This document shows, one piece after another, positions 47,079 through 55,747 of a DNA stretch of 64,000 nt. Both the position numbers and the translations under genes were made by a program. Position 1 is the first letter of the stretch, and every line of letters starts with the position of its first letter. Source of the DNA: Thermoguttaceae bacterium (lineage in GTDB: Bacteria; Planctomycetota; Planctomycetia; Pirellulales; Thermoguttaceae); NCBI GenBank assembly GCA_029975295.1, contig JARKPK010000104.1, forward strand, positions 28,248 to 92,247, written 5' to 3'. The notes under the pieces are model-generated. The model was not told the origin of the DNA. It made no database searches and saw only the letters and a list, made by a program, of their open reading frames with translations.

Positions 47079-47975
47079 ATGTCGGACAACGCCCATTCGA
47101 CGTTCCTCTCGCGCCGCGGTGTGTTGCGCTCGGCCGCTGCCGCCGGCGCCGTTGCCGGATTGGCCGGCGTCGGCCTTGCCCCGGCCGCTGCCGCCGATCG
47201 CAAGGGCCGAATCAAGCAATCGGTCTGCCTTTGGTGCTACAACGGCTACTTGAAGAAGCAGAACATGAGCTTCGAGCAGTTCGTCGTTGCCTGCAAAAAT
47301 CTCGGCATTCAATCGGTGGAGTTGATCGGCCCGGGCGAACAATGGAACATCCTCAAGAAGCACGGGCTGGTTTGCGCGATGACGCCCAGCCACAGCATCC
47401 CGAAAGGGCTGAACCGGGTAGCAAATCACGACGAATGTCTTGAAAAGATCCGCAAAGGGATTGACGCCTGCGCCGAGGCCGGCTTCCCCAACGTCATTTG
47501 CTTCTCGGGCAACCGCGAGGGAATGGACGACGCCGAGGGCTTGAAGAACTGCGTGGTCGGCCTGAAGAAGATCGCCAGCTACGCGGAAGAAAAGAAGGTG
47601 ACGATCTGCTTAGAGTACCTCAACTCGAAGAACCACAAAGACTACATGGCCGACCGCACGCAGTGGTGCGTCGATCTGGTCAAGCAGGTCGGCTCACCGC
47701 GGGTGAAGGTGCTGTACGACATCTACCACGCCGCCATGATGGAAGAAGACGTTTTGGCCGACATCCAGAAACATCACGAGTGCTGGGGCCATTATCACAC
47801 GGGCGGCTACCCCGGGCGCAACGAAATTGACGAAACGCAAAAACTCGACTATCGCAAGCTGATGCTGGCGATTGTGGAAACGAAGTACGACGGCTACGTC
47901 GGACAAGAGTTCATTCCGAAGCGCGAAGACGCCCTGGCCAGCTTGACGCAGGCCGTCGAGTTGTGCGACGTTTGA
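47079..47975 (+). CDS. Tat-exported sugar phosphate isomerase/epimerase (hydroxypyruvate isomerase-like)
   Basis: A 298-residue TIM-barrel protein of the xylose-isomerase-like AP-endonuclease 2 superfamily. The twin-arginine leader is SRRGVLRSAAAAGAVAGLAG, so the folded enzyme is exported. The core IKQSVCLWCYNGYL, the metal ligands Glu in VTICLEYLN, Asp in LYDIYHAAMME, His in WGHYHTGGYPGRNEID and Glu in VGQEFIPKR are all present, as in hydroxypyruvate isomerases. The start has GGAG eight bases upstream. Export of this family is typical in Planctomycetes; the substrate is unknown. Confidence 0.9.
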   Translation: MSDNAHSTFLSRRGVLRSAAAAGAVAGLAGVGLAPAAAADRKGRIKQSVCLWCYNGYLKKQNMSFEQFVVACKNLGIQSVELIGPGEQWNILKKHGLVCAMTPSHSIPKGLNRVANHDECLEKIRKGIDACAEAGFPNVICFSGNREGMDDAEGLKNCVVGLKKIASYAEEKKVTICLEYLNSKNHKDYMADRTQWCVDLVKQVGSPRVKVLYDIYHAAMMEEDVLADIQKHHECWGHYHTGGYPGRNEIDETQKLDYRKLMLAIVETKYDGYVGQEFIPKREDALASLTQAVELCDV

Positions 47976-48053
47976 TCCGGGCGGCGCAACGTCGGGCGCA
48001 GCAAGGTTCGCCTGCGCCCGACCGAGTGCAGCCGTCGGTCGCCCTGCCCGCGG

Positions 48054-48656
48054 TCATTCCTGGAGCATCGCGGGCAGGTCGGCGGCAATTCTGCCCGTGG
48101 GCGGATGATAGAGCCATCCGCCGTTGCCGCTGGCCGAGCTGAATGGGTACTCCAACGATTCGGTGACGATCGACGAGCCGGTGATCGGATTGACCGGCAT
48201 CGGGCCGCGAAGATAAGGACCGAACGGAAACCGCGATCCTTTGTCGCCCATCCTGCCCGCGCGGTCCGTGGGGCGAAGCAGTTGGGGCAGCGAACCGTTG
48301 ACCACCGCCGGGCTTTGACCTCCGTGCTCGGCGCGGTAGAGCTCGATCTGACTGCGCAGCACGTGCAAGTTCTCGCGCAGGGCGCTCCGCCGAGCGGCAT
48401 GAACGCCCCGTTCGATCAAGGGAATCGCCACGGCGCCGGCCACGGCCGCTACCACGGCCACCAGCGCCAGGTCGATCAGCGTCGGCGATGTTCGCTTGCC
48501 CGCCACAGTCTGTTCCGCCGAGTCTTCCAGATGGTCTGCTGAATGGTTCTTCTTCTCCAACGCTTGATGCGCAGCCCAAGCCCGCGGCCGAGTTCGATCC
48601 GCGCGCAATGCGCAGCCCGAGAGGATCGGCCGTGCCGCTCCGCGCGACAACGTCAT
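48054..48656 (-). CDS. pseudopilin-like protein with degenerate prepilin signal
   Basis: A protein of up to 200 residues. The segment SPTLIDLALVAVVAAVAGAV is followed by AIPLIERGVHAARRSALREN, which has the long hydrophobic N-terminal helix and amphipathic continuation of GspG-type pseudopilins (usual form GFTLIELLVVIAI). The Gly before the cleavage site is absent and the usual Glu5 is Asp. The C-terminal part (YRAEHGGQSPAVVNGSLPQL, then FPFGPYLRGPMPVNPITGSS) is GspG-like. The true start is uncertain: a GTG closer to the helix (TVAGKRTSP) has a GGCGGAA site. It may join a type II secretion-like or pilus machine. Confidence 0.65.
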   Translation of the reverse strand: MTLSRGAARPILSGCALRADRTRPRAWAAHQALEKKNHSADHLEDSAEQTVAGKRTSPTLIDLALVAVVAAVAGAVAIPLIERGVHAARRSALRENLHVLRSQIELYRAEHGGQSPAVVNGSLPQLLRPTDRAGRMGDKGSRFPFGPYLRGPMPVNPITGSSIVTESLEYPFSSASGNGGWLYHPPTGRIAADLPAMLQE

Positions 48657-49214
48657 TCATGCGACTGCTTAATGAGCGCATGATCCTATCTGAAGTCTAT
48701 CTTACAGTCCGACAACGGGTTGGACCGTTCCGCCGCCGAAACGGCGCTCGGTCTGCCAGCATCGCGCGCGCCCAGCAGCAACGGACCTAACAAACCCTCG
48801 CCCGCGAACAACCGAACCCAATCCAACCGGCCGCCAGGCGCACGGCGCCTGCCGCACTTGCCCTCCCTAATCCCCATGGCCGACGGTTCACGTCTGGCAT
48901 CTTCGGGCTCGCTCTTTCATAATGGCCGAAGACAGCGTTGGTTCCGCCGCGCTGCGGCAGAAGAGACGACACGCCGAAGACCGTAGTTTCCGGCCCGTTC
49001 TCGGTGAGCGGCTACCGCTGCCCGTCGCCGCGGAATAACCGCTGTAACGGGAAGAACCGGCCGGACGTCATCGAGCCGATGCAGCAATGTTCTCCCCGAC
49101 TGCCGTCCCCGGGAGCCTTGAAACGAAAACCTCCGTTGCCTCAAATCCGTTAGACGTGCGTTAGCATTGGCGTGTGCTTCTTCAGGCCTTCTTCGGACGA
49201 AAAGAAAGTTTGCC
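48657..49214. other. 558-base divergent gap, no gene seen
   Basis: It lies between the pseudopilin gene (-) and the HEAT-repeat gene (+). No supported frame; a short CGCCG-AAA-CGGCG hairpin near 48735 is too small to assign a role. Confidence 0.4.
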
Positions 49215-50447
49215 GTGGTCGAATCGCCCTACCCTGCCGTTCCTCCCGAGCCGCCGCCCGCCGGAGTTCCGCGGCAAACGCCGTCGGCCGGCGCCATTGC
49301 GCCCCACATCGCTTCTCAGGCCGCGGCCGAGCCCGACGCGCTTGCCGATCAGCCAGTCAACGTCGTGCGCATCGCTCTGTGGTCACTGGTCGGGTTGACG
49401 GCATTCCTGCTGTGCCTGATCGGCGTCGTGCTGCTTGCCCGGCACTTGCGGCCGATGCTCTACGGCGAGCAATGGGCCCGAAATGCCTTCGACACCGCCT
49501 TGGCCGAGTTGCGCAACGGCGATTTGCCGATGGAAAAGCGACGCCAAGCTGCCGCAACCATCGTTTCCTTCGGCCCCGAGGCGGTCGCCGCCACGTTGGA
49601 CAAAACGGCCACGATCGTCGGCCAAGACGACTCGTTCCAATTTCCCACGATCATCATCAAACTGCTGGCCGAGCAGACCTCGGCCGCTGCCGCCTTTGCG
49701 CCGGCTTTGGGCAGCGATCGCGCCAACGTCCGCGCCGCGGCCGCCTATGTGTTGCGCGAGATGGGGCCGGCCATCGCGCCGGCCACCGACGCAGAAGCCG
49801 TCAGCCCCGAATTGCTGGCCGGACTGCGAAAGGCGATCGTCGATCCGAACCGATGGGCCCGTTGGTACAGCATCGAAACGCTGGGCAATCTTGGGCCTGC
49901 CGCTGCCCCCGCCGTGCCCGACCTGATCCCCATGCTCAAACATCCCGACATCCAAACGCGGCTCCGCGCGGTGCGCGCCCTGGGCCGCATCGGGCCGCCG
50001 GCGGTGGCCGCGGCCGCCGAGTTGACCCGAGTCCGCGACGACGACCACGACCAAGCCGTGCGCCGCGCCGCCGGCGAAGCCTTGCTCGATGTCAACCTGC
50101 CCGGCCTGTTGGCCGCTGCGCGGCAGAAGGCCCCCGATGATATCCGCGAGCTGATCGACCGCCTGCAATCGGCCAACGAGTTCGAAAGCAGCTCGGCCGC
50201 TTCGGCGCTGGGCAAGCGCGGACTCGACGCCGCCGACGCCGTGCCCGCGCTGGCACAAGCCCTGCAAAACGCCAACAAATGGGTTCGGGCCGGCGCTGCC
50301 GATTCGCTCGGATTGTTGGCGATCGCCGGCGTCGATGTCTCCATGGTGATTCCGCGGTTGCAGCGGGCGGCGCGCGATCCCGATCCGGAAGTGTCGGCCG
50401 CCGCGCAGCGCGTGCTGCAACGCCTCCGCGCGCCGCCTTCGCCCTAG
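49215..50447 (+). CDS. membrane-anchored HEAT-repeat protein
   Basis: A 410-residue protein. A proline-rich N-terminal cytoplasmic tail (SPYPAVPPEPPPAGVP) precedes one membrane segment (VRIALWSLVGLTAFLLCLIG, about residue 50). The rest is HEAT/PBS-lyase-type repeats, with units such as WYSIETLGNLGPAAAPAVPD, RLRAVRALGRIGPPAVAAAA and KWVRAGAADSLGLLAIAG. It is probably a protein-interaction scaffold on the outer side of the membrane. A GTG at 49215 with AAAGAAAG upstream is taken; a TTG at 49167 is an alternative. It is followed 59 bases later by the M14 peptidase gene. Confidence 0.75.
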   Translation: MVESPYPAVPPEPPPAGVPRQTPSAGAIAPHIASQAAAEPDALADQPVNVVRIALWSLVGLTAFLLCLIGVVLLARHLRPMLYGEQWARNAFDTALAELRNGDLPMEKRRQAAATIVSFGPEAVAATLDKTATIVGQDDSFQFPTIIIKLLAEQTSAAAAFAPALGSDRANVRAAAAYVLREMGPAIAPATDAEAVSPELLAGLRKAIVDPNRWARWYSIETLGNLGPAAAPAVPDLIPMLKHPDIQTRLRAVRALGRIGPPAVAAAAELTRVRDDDHDQAVRRAAGEALLDVNLPGLLAAARQKAPDDIRELIDRLQSANEFESSSAASALGKRGLDAADAVPALAQALQNANKWVRAGAADSLGLLAIAGVDVSMVIPRLQRAARDPDPEVSAAAQRVLQRLRAPPSP

Positions 50448-50506
50448 ATCGTCGCCCGCCGGCAAGCGCCGTCCGAACCAGCTTCACACGCTGCGGAGCC
50501 GCAACT

Positions 50507-52015
50507 ATGACGCCCCACCCCATCTATTATCATCCACAGACCTACAATGCGATGAGGCTGACCAACGGAAAGCCGCTCTCTTTCGGCGGCCCGGTTGCTC
50601 AACGCTGCACCGCTTTTCCAACGATCGGTTGGCCCTTCGGCGGCGATCTGCGCCGGTCGCGGCTTTGCCGGCTCGTCGCGGCCGCTTGGTTCGTGCTGCT
50701 GCCGGGCGCTGCGGCCGCCGTGGAATCCGAAGCTCAGGCGACCGCGCCCGAATCGCCGCTGATCTATATCGACACCAGCTTCGAAAACGCCTCGCCGGTC
50801 GATTGGTCGTTCGGCGAGTCCGGCGAGGTGTTCGTCAACCTGATGTACGATCACCAGCGCAGCTCGCCCAACCGTGCGGCCGGGCACATCTTCTTCGCCG
50901 TCGAAGCCCCTGCCGGATCGACGGTCCGGCTCGTTCTTCAGCGGTTCGATAATGTGTGGAACGGAAAGCCGGGCAGTCCGGTGTCGGAGCGCACCGTGTT
51001 GCGTGTTTCGGAAGACGGCAAACGCTGGAGCGCCGTCGGCACGCAGTACGACAAGACGGCCAATCGTTTGACGGTCGATCTTTCGATGACCGCCGGCCGG
51101 CTCTTCGTCGCCCGGCTCGAACCGTATCGCCTGTCGGATCTGGACGAGCTGAAACGCCGCATCGCCAACTGCCCCGGCGTAAGGATCGAAACCATCGGGC
51201 GGACCGTCGAAGGCCGAGAGCTGGAGATGATCTCGATCGGCCGTGCCGACGCGCCGCACCATGTGTTGATTCGCGCCCGGGCCCACCCTTGGGAAACTGG
51301 CGGCAACTGGGTGATCGAGGGATTGATCGACCGCCTGCTTGCCGATGCCGCGGAGCATCCCAACAGGCAATCACGCTACCAGGTGCATATCATGCCGCTG
51401 GCCAACAAAGACGGCGTGGCACGCGGCCGAACGCGATTCAACAGCCGCGGCTATGATTTGAACCGCCAATGGGGCGCCCCGGCCGACCCGGCGCTGGCCC
51501 CCGAGAACGCCGCCTTGGAAGCCTGGCTCCAGCGGATGATCGCCGCCGGCAAGCGGCCCGGCCTGGCCATCGACCTGCACAACGACGAGCAGGGTAAACT
51601 GCATCTGAGCCGCCCCGACGAAGGCGCCGAAGCCTATTTGGGACTGATGAATCGCTTCGAGTCGCTGTTGCGGAAGCATACTTGGTTTCGCGAAGGGAGC
51701 ACCGGCGCGACGTTTCGCAATCCGGGCAGCTTCGGCGAAGGCCTTTGGGCGCGCTACCAAGTTCCCGCCTGCGTGCTGGAACTGAACGCCAACCATATCT
51801 CAGTCGAGGCTCAAAGCGGCCGCGGGGCGGGACCGACCGCCGAAAAGCCGGTTTCCGAGGGCACGAATCGTTCACCGGCGCGCACCGATTCTTCGAAGAA
51901 CAATCGACTCGAACGAACGGCCGACGCTGAGCTTTGGCGGCAGATGGGAGCCGGCCTGGTTGACGTGTTTTTCGACTTTTTCGCCGACACTGGCGAAAAC
52001 CGCGATAGTCGGTAA
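50507..52015 (+). CDS. M14 family zinc carboxypeptidase, secreted
   Basis: A 502-residue metallopeptidase. An N-terminal hydrophobic leader (RLVAAAWFVLLPGAAAAVES) is followed by an all-beta domain of about 130 residues (DTSFENASPVDWSFGESGEV) and then the M14 domain: zinc ligands His and Glu in RARAHPWETGGNW, Arg/Asn substrate residues in RGYDLNRQWG, third zinc His in AIDLHNDEQGKLH, and the general-base Glu in CVLELNANH. The ATG at 50507 has GGAG nine bases upstream. The family cleaves C-terminal residues or amide links; the two-domain form resembles cytosolic carboxypeptidase-like enzymes. Confidence 0.88.
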   Translation: MTPHPIYYHPQTYNAMRLTNGKPLSFGGPVAQRCTAFPTIGWPFGGDLRRSRLCRLVAAAWFVLLPGAAAAVESEAQATAPESPLIYIDTSFENASPVDWSFGESGEVFVNLMYDHQRSSPNRAAGHIFFAVEAPAGSTVRLVLQRFDNVWNGKPGSPVSERTVLRVSEDGKRWSAVGTQYDKTANRLTVDLSMTAGRLFVARLEPYRLSDLDELKRRIANCPGVRIETIGRTVEGRELEMISIGRADAPHHVLIRARAHPWETGGNWVIEGLIDRLLADAAEHPNRQSRYQVHIMPLANKDGVARGRTRFNSRGYDLNRQWGAPADPALAPENAALEAWLQRMIAAGKRPGLAIDLHNDEQGKLHLSRPDEGAEAYLGLMNRFESLLRKHTWFREGSTGATFRNPGSFGEGLWARYQVPACVLELNANHISVEAQSGRGAGPTAEKPVSEGTNRSPARTDSSKNNRLERTADAELWRQMGAGLVDVFFDFFADTGENRDSR

Positions 52016-52065
52016 GATTCGCGCCTTTTCACAAATGCCCGGCCAAGAAGACAAGGACGGAAACA

Positions 52066-52689
52066 ATGCCTACTGTTGGTCAACTCGACCGCAACGAAAC
52101 GCTGCGAACGATTGCCGGTCGGCATAGCTGCCGCAACTTCCTCGATACTCCGATCGACGAAGCCGACCTGGCCGCCGTGCTCGAAGCGGCCAACGCCGCC
52201 CCGTCGGCCCACAATCAACAATCGTGGCGGTTCATCATCCTCCGCGACGAGAAGAAGCGTCAACTGGCCGAGCTGGTCACGCACTACAGCGACGCCTTCC
52301 CGCGCCCGTCGTCCATCTTGCTCCGCATGGCATCAAGGAGCATCATCTCGGCACCGGTCGTTGTGGCGGTTGCCAACACGGGCGACTTGATCCGTCACGG
52401 CCGACAGTTGTTCGAAGTGGCCGACGAGCGGGCCGTCGATTTCTTCCGCACCATGGAGATCCAAAGCTCGGCCGCCGCCGTAGAGAACCTTCTGCTGGCC
52501 GCCACCAGCTTAGGATTGGGTTCGGTTTGGCTGGGCATCCTATTTCTGATCAAGCACGAAGTGCTCGAGTTCCTCGGCGAACCCCAAGGCGAGTTCATGG
52601 CGGTCATCCCCTTGGGCTATCCGGCGAAGGCCTCGACCGGGCCGAAGAAACGACCGCTCGACGCCATCGTTCGCGAAGCCTGCGACTGA
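52066..52689 (+). CDS. nitroreductase family protein
   Basis: A 207-residue FMN-dependent reductase. The start region has the FMN-phosphate-binding RHSCRNFLDTPIDEADLAAV and APSAHNQQSWRFIILRD; the second part has SSAAAVENLLLAATSLGLGS and FMAVIPLGYPAKA. It would form a dimer with two FMN and reduce nitro-compounds, quinones or flavins with NAD(P)H. Shine-Dalgarno AGGACGG is present. It is transcribed after the M14 peptidase gene with a 50-base gap. Confidence 0.93.
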   Translation: MPTVGQLDRNETLRTIAGRHSCRNFLDTPIDEADLAAVLEAANAAPSAHNQQSWRFIILRDEKKRQLAELVTHYSDAFPRPSSILLRMASRSIISAPVVVAVANTGDLIRHGRQLFEVADERAVDFFRTMEIQSSAAAVENLLLAATSLGLGSVWLGILFLIKHEVLEFLGEPQGEFMAVIPLGYPAKASTGPKKRPLDAIVREACD

Positions 52690-53001
52690 GACCGGCGGCC
52701 GCAACGCCCCCATGCGCAGCGCTGGGCGGTTTTGCCCCGCACAACGCAACAGCGCAATCGTCTGCCCCCGAGCCGACTGCCGCGAGGCAAATTCCTTCGC
52801 CGCCGCCCGGAGCGAATCCACGCTGTCGCTTCTCTCCCCCCGAACAACGGCCGCGAAGCGAAGGAAACCGGCAGAATAGGTTCTATTCGGCAGAGCGAGC
52901 TCTGAACGCCGCACGGCGCGCGCGATTGGCGAAGAATGAGCAAGTTGCCGAACAGCGATCACGCTCGCCGGAAAAGCGTTCGCCCCGCTCCGCCGAATCG
53001 C
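52690..53001. other. 312-base convergent gap, no gene seen
   Basis: It separates the 3' ends of the nitroreductase (+) and cinA (-). It presumably holds terminators, but no strong stem with T-run is apparent. Confidence 0.4.
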
Positions 53002-54348
53002 TTACTGCCGCAACAAAGCGAGTCGCAGGGTATTGAGCGCCTGTTTGCAGATCCACGCGCGCAGCCAGGCCGGATGTCCCGCATAGGGCAGCTCCTTTAC
53101 TTGCACCCCGTTCCCATCAGCAGCGGCCACTGCGAATGGGCGCGGAGGCGATGCTTGCGGCCCTTCGGGCGGCAACGGACCGACGGCCAGCCCCCAATCG
53201 GAACTCCAAAGACGACGCGCTGCGTGAGCCAGCGATGCCGCCCGCGCCGCCGCGTTGGACGAATCCCTCGTGTCAGCGTCTGTTGGCGACCCGTCGGCCG
53301 CCCCAGCGATCGCGCGTTGGCCGCAAAGTTCGGCAAGGCGGACCAGCGCTGCGGTGTCTCCCGGAGCACAACCGCCCCGAAAACCTTCCGCGCCCGCGGC
53401 AGCCGCACCGAGTCGTTCGGCCACCAGCCCGCCACTGCCGCAATCGATCACCCCGACCGTTTGCCCCCTCGCGGCCAACAGGCGGCAGACGACCGTTTCC
53501 AATTCGTCGTCGTCTTCGCCGAAGACCAGATCACCCAGCTTCGCGTAAAGCGTTTCGACCACCGGCGCGATCTTCGCCCGGCACTCGTCCACCGTGGCCG
53601 ACTGTGCCGAAATCCGAAAAATGATCGTCGTCGCGCTGGCGTTGATCCCCACGCGCGGATCGGTTTGGCGAACGAATCCCTCGGGCAGCATCGATTCGAT
53701 TTGGCTCTCGCCCGCGCCAAAACACTTGATCTGTTTGTGAACGATTCGCAAACCGCGGGCATTGTGTTCCATCAAACGTCGGGCGACCGAATCGTCCCAC
53801 ATCTCGGCGATCTCGGCGGGCACCCCGGGCAAGCAAATGATTCGACTTCGCGGCCGGAACCCAGGCCGATCAATCGCCGCCGCGCGCGCACCGCCCGACG
53901 GTCCGTCCGCATGGTCGGCAACGGCAACATCCAACTCGATTCCCGGCGCCGTTCCGTTGGGGTTTCGAATGGCTTGCGCGCCCCGCGGAAAACGCGCCTG
54001 AAGCTCGTTCCGCTGAGGCATCACCCGGTTCCGCCGCGCAAATAGCGCGCGAATCTGATCGAGAGCCTCGACGTTGATCTCCAAAGGCAAATGGAACGCT
54101 GCGGCCAAGGCGTCGCGCGTAAGGTCGTCTTCGGTCGGCCCCAGCCCGCCGGTCGCCACCACCAAATCAACCCGGCCCGCGGCACGGCGAAACGCCTCGA
54201 TCAGGTCTTCAGCATCGTCACCCACGGCCGTATGAAAGCGAACGCGATAGCCCACCTCTTCCAGCCGACGACTGAGCCATTGCGCATTCGTGTCGAGAAT
54301 CCGACCGCTGATCACTTCGTTTCCGATCGAAAGCACTTCGGCCAGCAT
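53002..54348 (-). CDS. cinA: CinA-like protein with degenerate C-terminal amidase domain
   Basis: A 448-residue cytoplasmic protein. The N-terminal MoCF-like domain (residues 1-170) is intact: MLAEVLSIGNEVISGRILDT, ATGGLGPTEDDLTRDALA and the pyrophosphatase-type region ICLPGVPAEIAEMWDD, which in homologues hydrolyses ADP-ribose. A middle KH-like domain follows. The C-terminal PncC (NMN amidase) domain normally has ESCTGGL; here it reads VIDCGSGGLVAERL (about residue 299), so the catalytic Ser is Cys or shifted, and the later Tyr/Lys region is not recognisable. The ATG at 54348 has GAGG six bases upstream. Confidence 0.88.
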   Translation of the reverse strand: MLAEVLSIGNEVISGRILDTNAQWLSRRLEEVGYRVRFHTAVGDDAEDLIEAFRRAAGRVDLVVATGGLGPTEDDLTRDALAAAFHLPLEINVEALDQIRALFARRNRVMPQRNELQARFPRGAQAIRNPNGTAPGIELDVAVADHADGPSGGARAAAIDRPGFRPRSRIICLPGVPAEIAEMWDDSVARRLMEHNARGLRIVHKQIKCFGAGESQIESMLPEGFVRQTDPRVGINASATTIIFRISAQSATVDECRAKIAPVVETLYAKLGDLVFGEDDDELETVVCRLLAARGQTVGVIDCGSGGLVAERLGAAAAGAEGFRGGCAPGDTAALVRLAELCGQRAIAGAADGSPTDADTRDSSNAAARAASLAHAARRLWSSDWGLAVGPLPPEGPQASPPRPFAVAAADGNGVQVKELPYAGHPAWLRAWICKQALNTLRLALLRQ

Positions 54349-54539
54349 GGCGCACCTCGGCGATGGGGTTTCAGGCCTTGCCCGCGGCACATCGAGCAGC
54401 TCACCGACGGCCCAAAGGCGTTGATTGTGCGCCCAAGTGCGGCGGCAAGGAAGCCCCGCCCAATGCCCGGCGCGCAGTTGGCGAGGGAGGCAGCCCAGTC
54501 GCAGCGACGGTAGCGACGGTCATTTTTTCCGGCGATCCC

Positions 54540-54569
54540 TTGACGAAGTGGCTTTGTTCCGGCTATTAC
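54540..54569 (+). promoter_or_regulatory. candidate promoter of tRNA-Glu
   Basis: TTGACG (54540-54545) and TATTAC (54564-54569) are 18 bases apart and end 16 bases before the tRNA. They match the -35 and -10 consensus at five and four positions. Confidence 0.5.
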
Positions 54570-54585
54570 TATTGGTTTTCCTAGG

Positions 54586-54658
54586 GGCCCCGTCGTCTAG
54601 AGGCCTAGGACACAGGCCTTTCACGCCTGCAACACGGGTTCGAATCCCGTCGGGGTCA
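54586..54658 (+). tRNA. tRNA-Glu (anticodon TTC)
   Basis: A 73-base cloverleaf with acceptor stem GGCCCCG pairing to CGGGGTC (one G-U) and discriminator A. The anticodon arm is CAGGC-CTTTCAC-GCCTG with anticodon TTC at 54620-54622, the T arm is ACGGG-TTCGAAT-CCCGT and the D arm is GTCTAGAGGCCTAGGAC. The 3' CCA is not encoded and must be added after transcription. It closely resembles bacterial tRNA-Glu. No downstream tRNA or integrase is present. Confidence 0.97.
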
Positions 54659-55289
54659 CTAAACCCTTATCAGGCAACTCTTTGCCGCCATTGAGACCAG
54701 TAATTCTGGCAAGTGCCAGCTTGGTTTCCGCGTAGCAGAATCGGCCCATTTCTCGCGAGCCAACCCTGCCTCTCTGCAAGGAAAACGCCGGAAATCAGGA
54801 ATTGCGCGCCCGCCTCCGATTACAGACTGTGCGAAGACGCGCGGCAAAAAACAGCGGCAGATGGCGATTGCGCATTTTACCCAACCGGCATTACCGGCTC
54901 ATTTGGGCCATGCAACCTGCACATCTGATACTCTTGGCCTAACCCGATCGCTTCGCGCCGGCCGATAGTGCAATCGGCACCGTTGAGTCCAGCGCCTAAG
55001 CGTTTGGGCGCGCGCAGTTCGGAAACGGTCCGGCGATCAAGCCGCCCGAATCGGGAGCACATCGGCTTTCGCCAGGAGTTGCCCTCGCGGATTGCGTCCA
55101 CCGCAGTGCAACGGGCCAGCGCCGGTTGTGCCGGTTTCGCCCGCTTGGGCTCCTCTTGATCATGCCGTTGATCGTACCGCGGAAAGAGCGAATGCGCTCG
55201 GTTGTCGTTGGTGCGGATCCAGGCGATCCGCGTTGCATCCGACCGCTTCGGTCGTTGTGCGAACTTGTCCCTAAGTCCACGGGAAATCC
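54659..55289 (+). other. 631-base gap after tRNA-Glu, no gene seen
   Basis: No frame here has protein character and there is no integrase, so the tRNA has no visible island. CTGGCA-AG-TGCCAG near 54709 is a short inverted repeat of uncertain meaning. Confidence 0.45.
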
Positions 55290-55670
55290 ATGCAACTTCA
55301 CCACAGCACATTGCCCGCGAAAAGCAGCCTCTTGTTGATTGGCATCATCGCGTTTTTGTTCTGTGCTTCGATTGGGGCGACGGCCGGCTGGAATACCGCC
55401 GGCGCAGCCGAATCGGGCGGACCGCTGCGTCAGCGGATGGTGTTCGGCCCGCCTCGCGTCCCGAGCACTCTCGATCGCTACGCACACGTGCCGCCGGGCC
55501 AAGAGCGGTTTCAGGCGGTTCCGGTTCCCGCATATCCGTGGCTAAACAACGGGCTGAATGTGCCGACCTACCAATGGGGATATTTTGGGGCTCGTTCTCG
55601 CCCGCGCGTCGTCGAACAACACGGCTACTACGACGACTATCGCCAATGGAGTTTCCGTCCCGGCTCCTGA
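55290..55670 (+). CDS. small secreted protein with WGYFGARSRP motif
   Basis: A 126-residue exported protein. A signal peptide (SSLLLIGIIAFLFCASIG) precedes a proline/tyrosine-rich mature part: VPVPAYPWLNNGLNVPTYQW, GYFGARSRPRVVEQHGYYDD and YRQWSFRPGS. The core YQWGYFGARSRP followed by HGYYDDYRQW looks like a small conserved planctomycete family with no assigned role. A GGGAA site lies before the ATG. Its stop is 77 bases from that of bamA on the opposite strand. Confidence 0.75.
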   Translation: MQLHHSTLPAKSSLLLIGIIAFLFCASIGATAGWNTAGAAESGGPLRQRMVFGPPRVPSTLDRYAHVPPGQERFQAVPVPAYPWLNNGLNVPTYQWGYFGARSRPRVVEQHGYYDDYRQWSFRPGS

Positions 55671-55747
55671 ACGCCCTCGGGCCGCGCGGCACAGGACCGG
55701 CCCAGCACCGAGATCGGCCTCGGCACCGGCCCTTCTGCAACCGGCTG

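Noticed and set aside
54586..55289. Genomic island at tRNA-Glu
   Set aside because: No integrase, no repeat of the tRNA 3' end seen nearby, and downstream genes look like core planctomycete genes.
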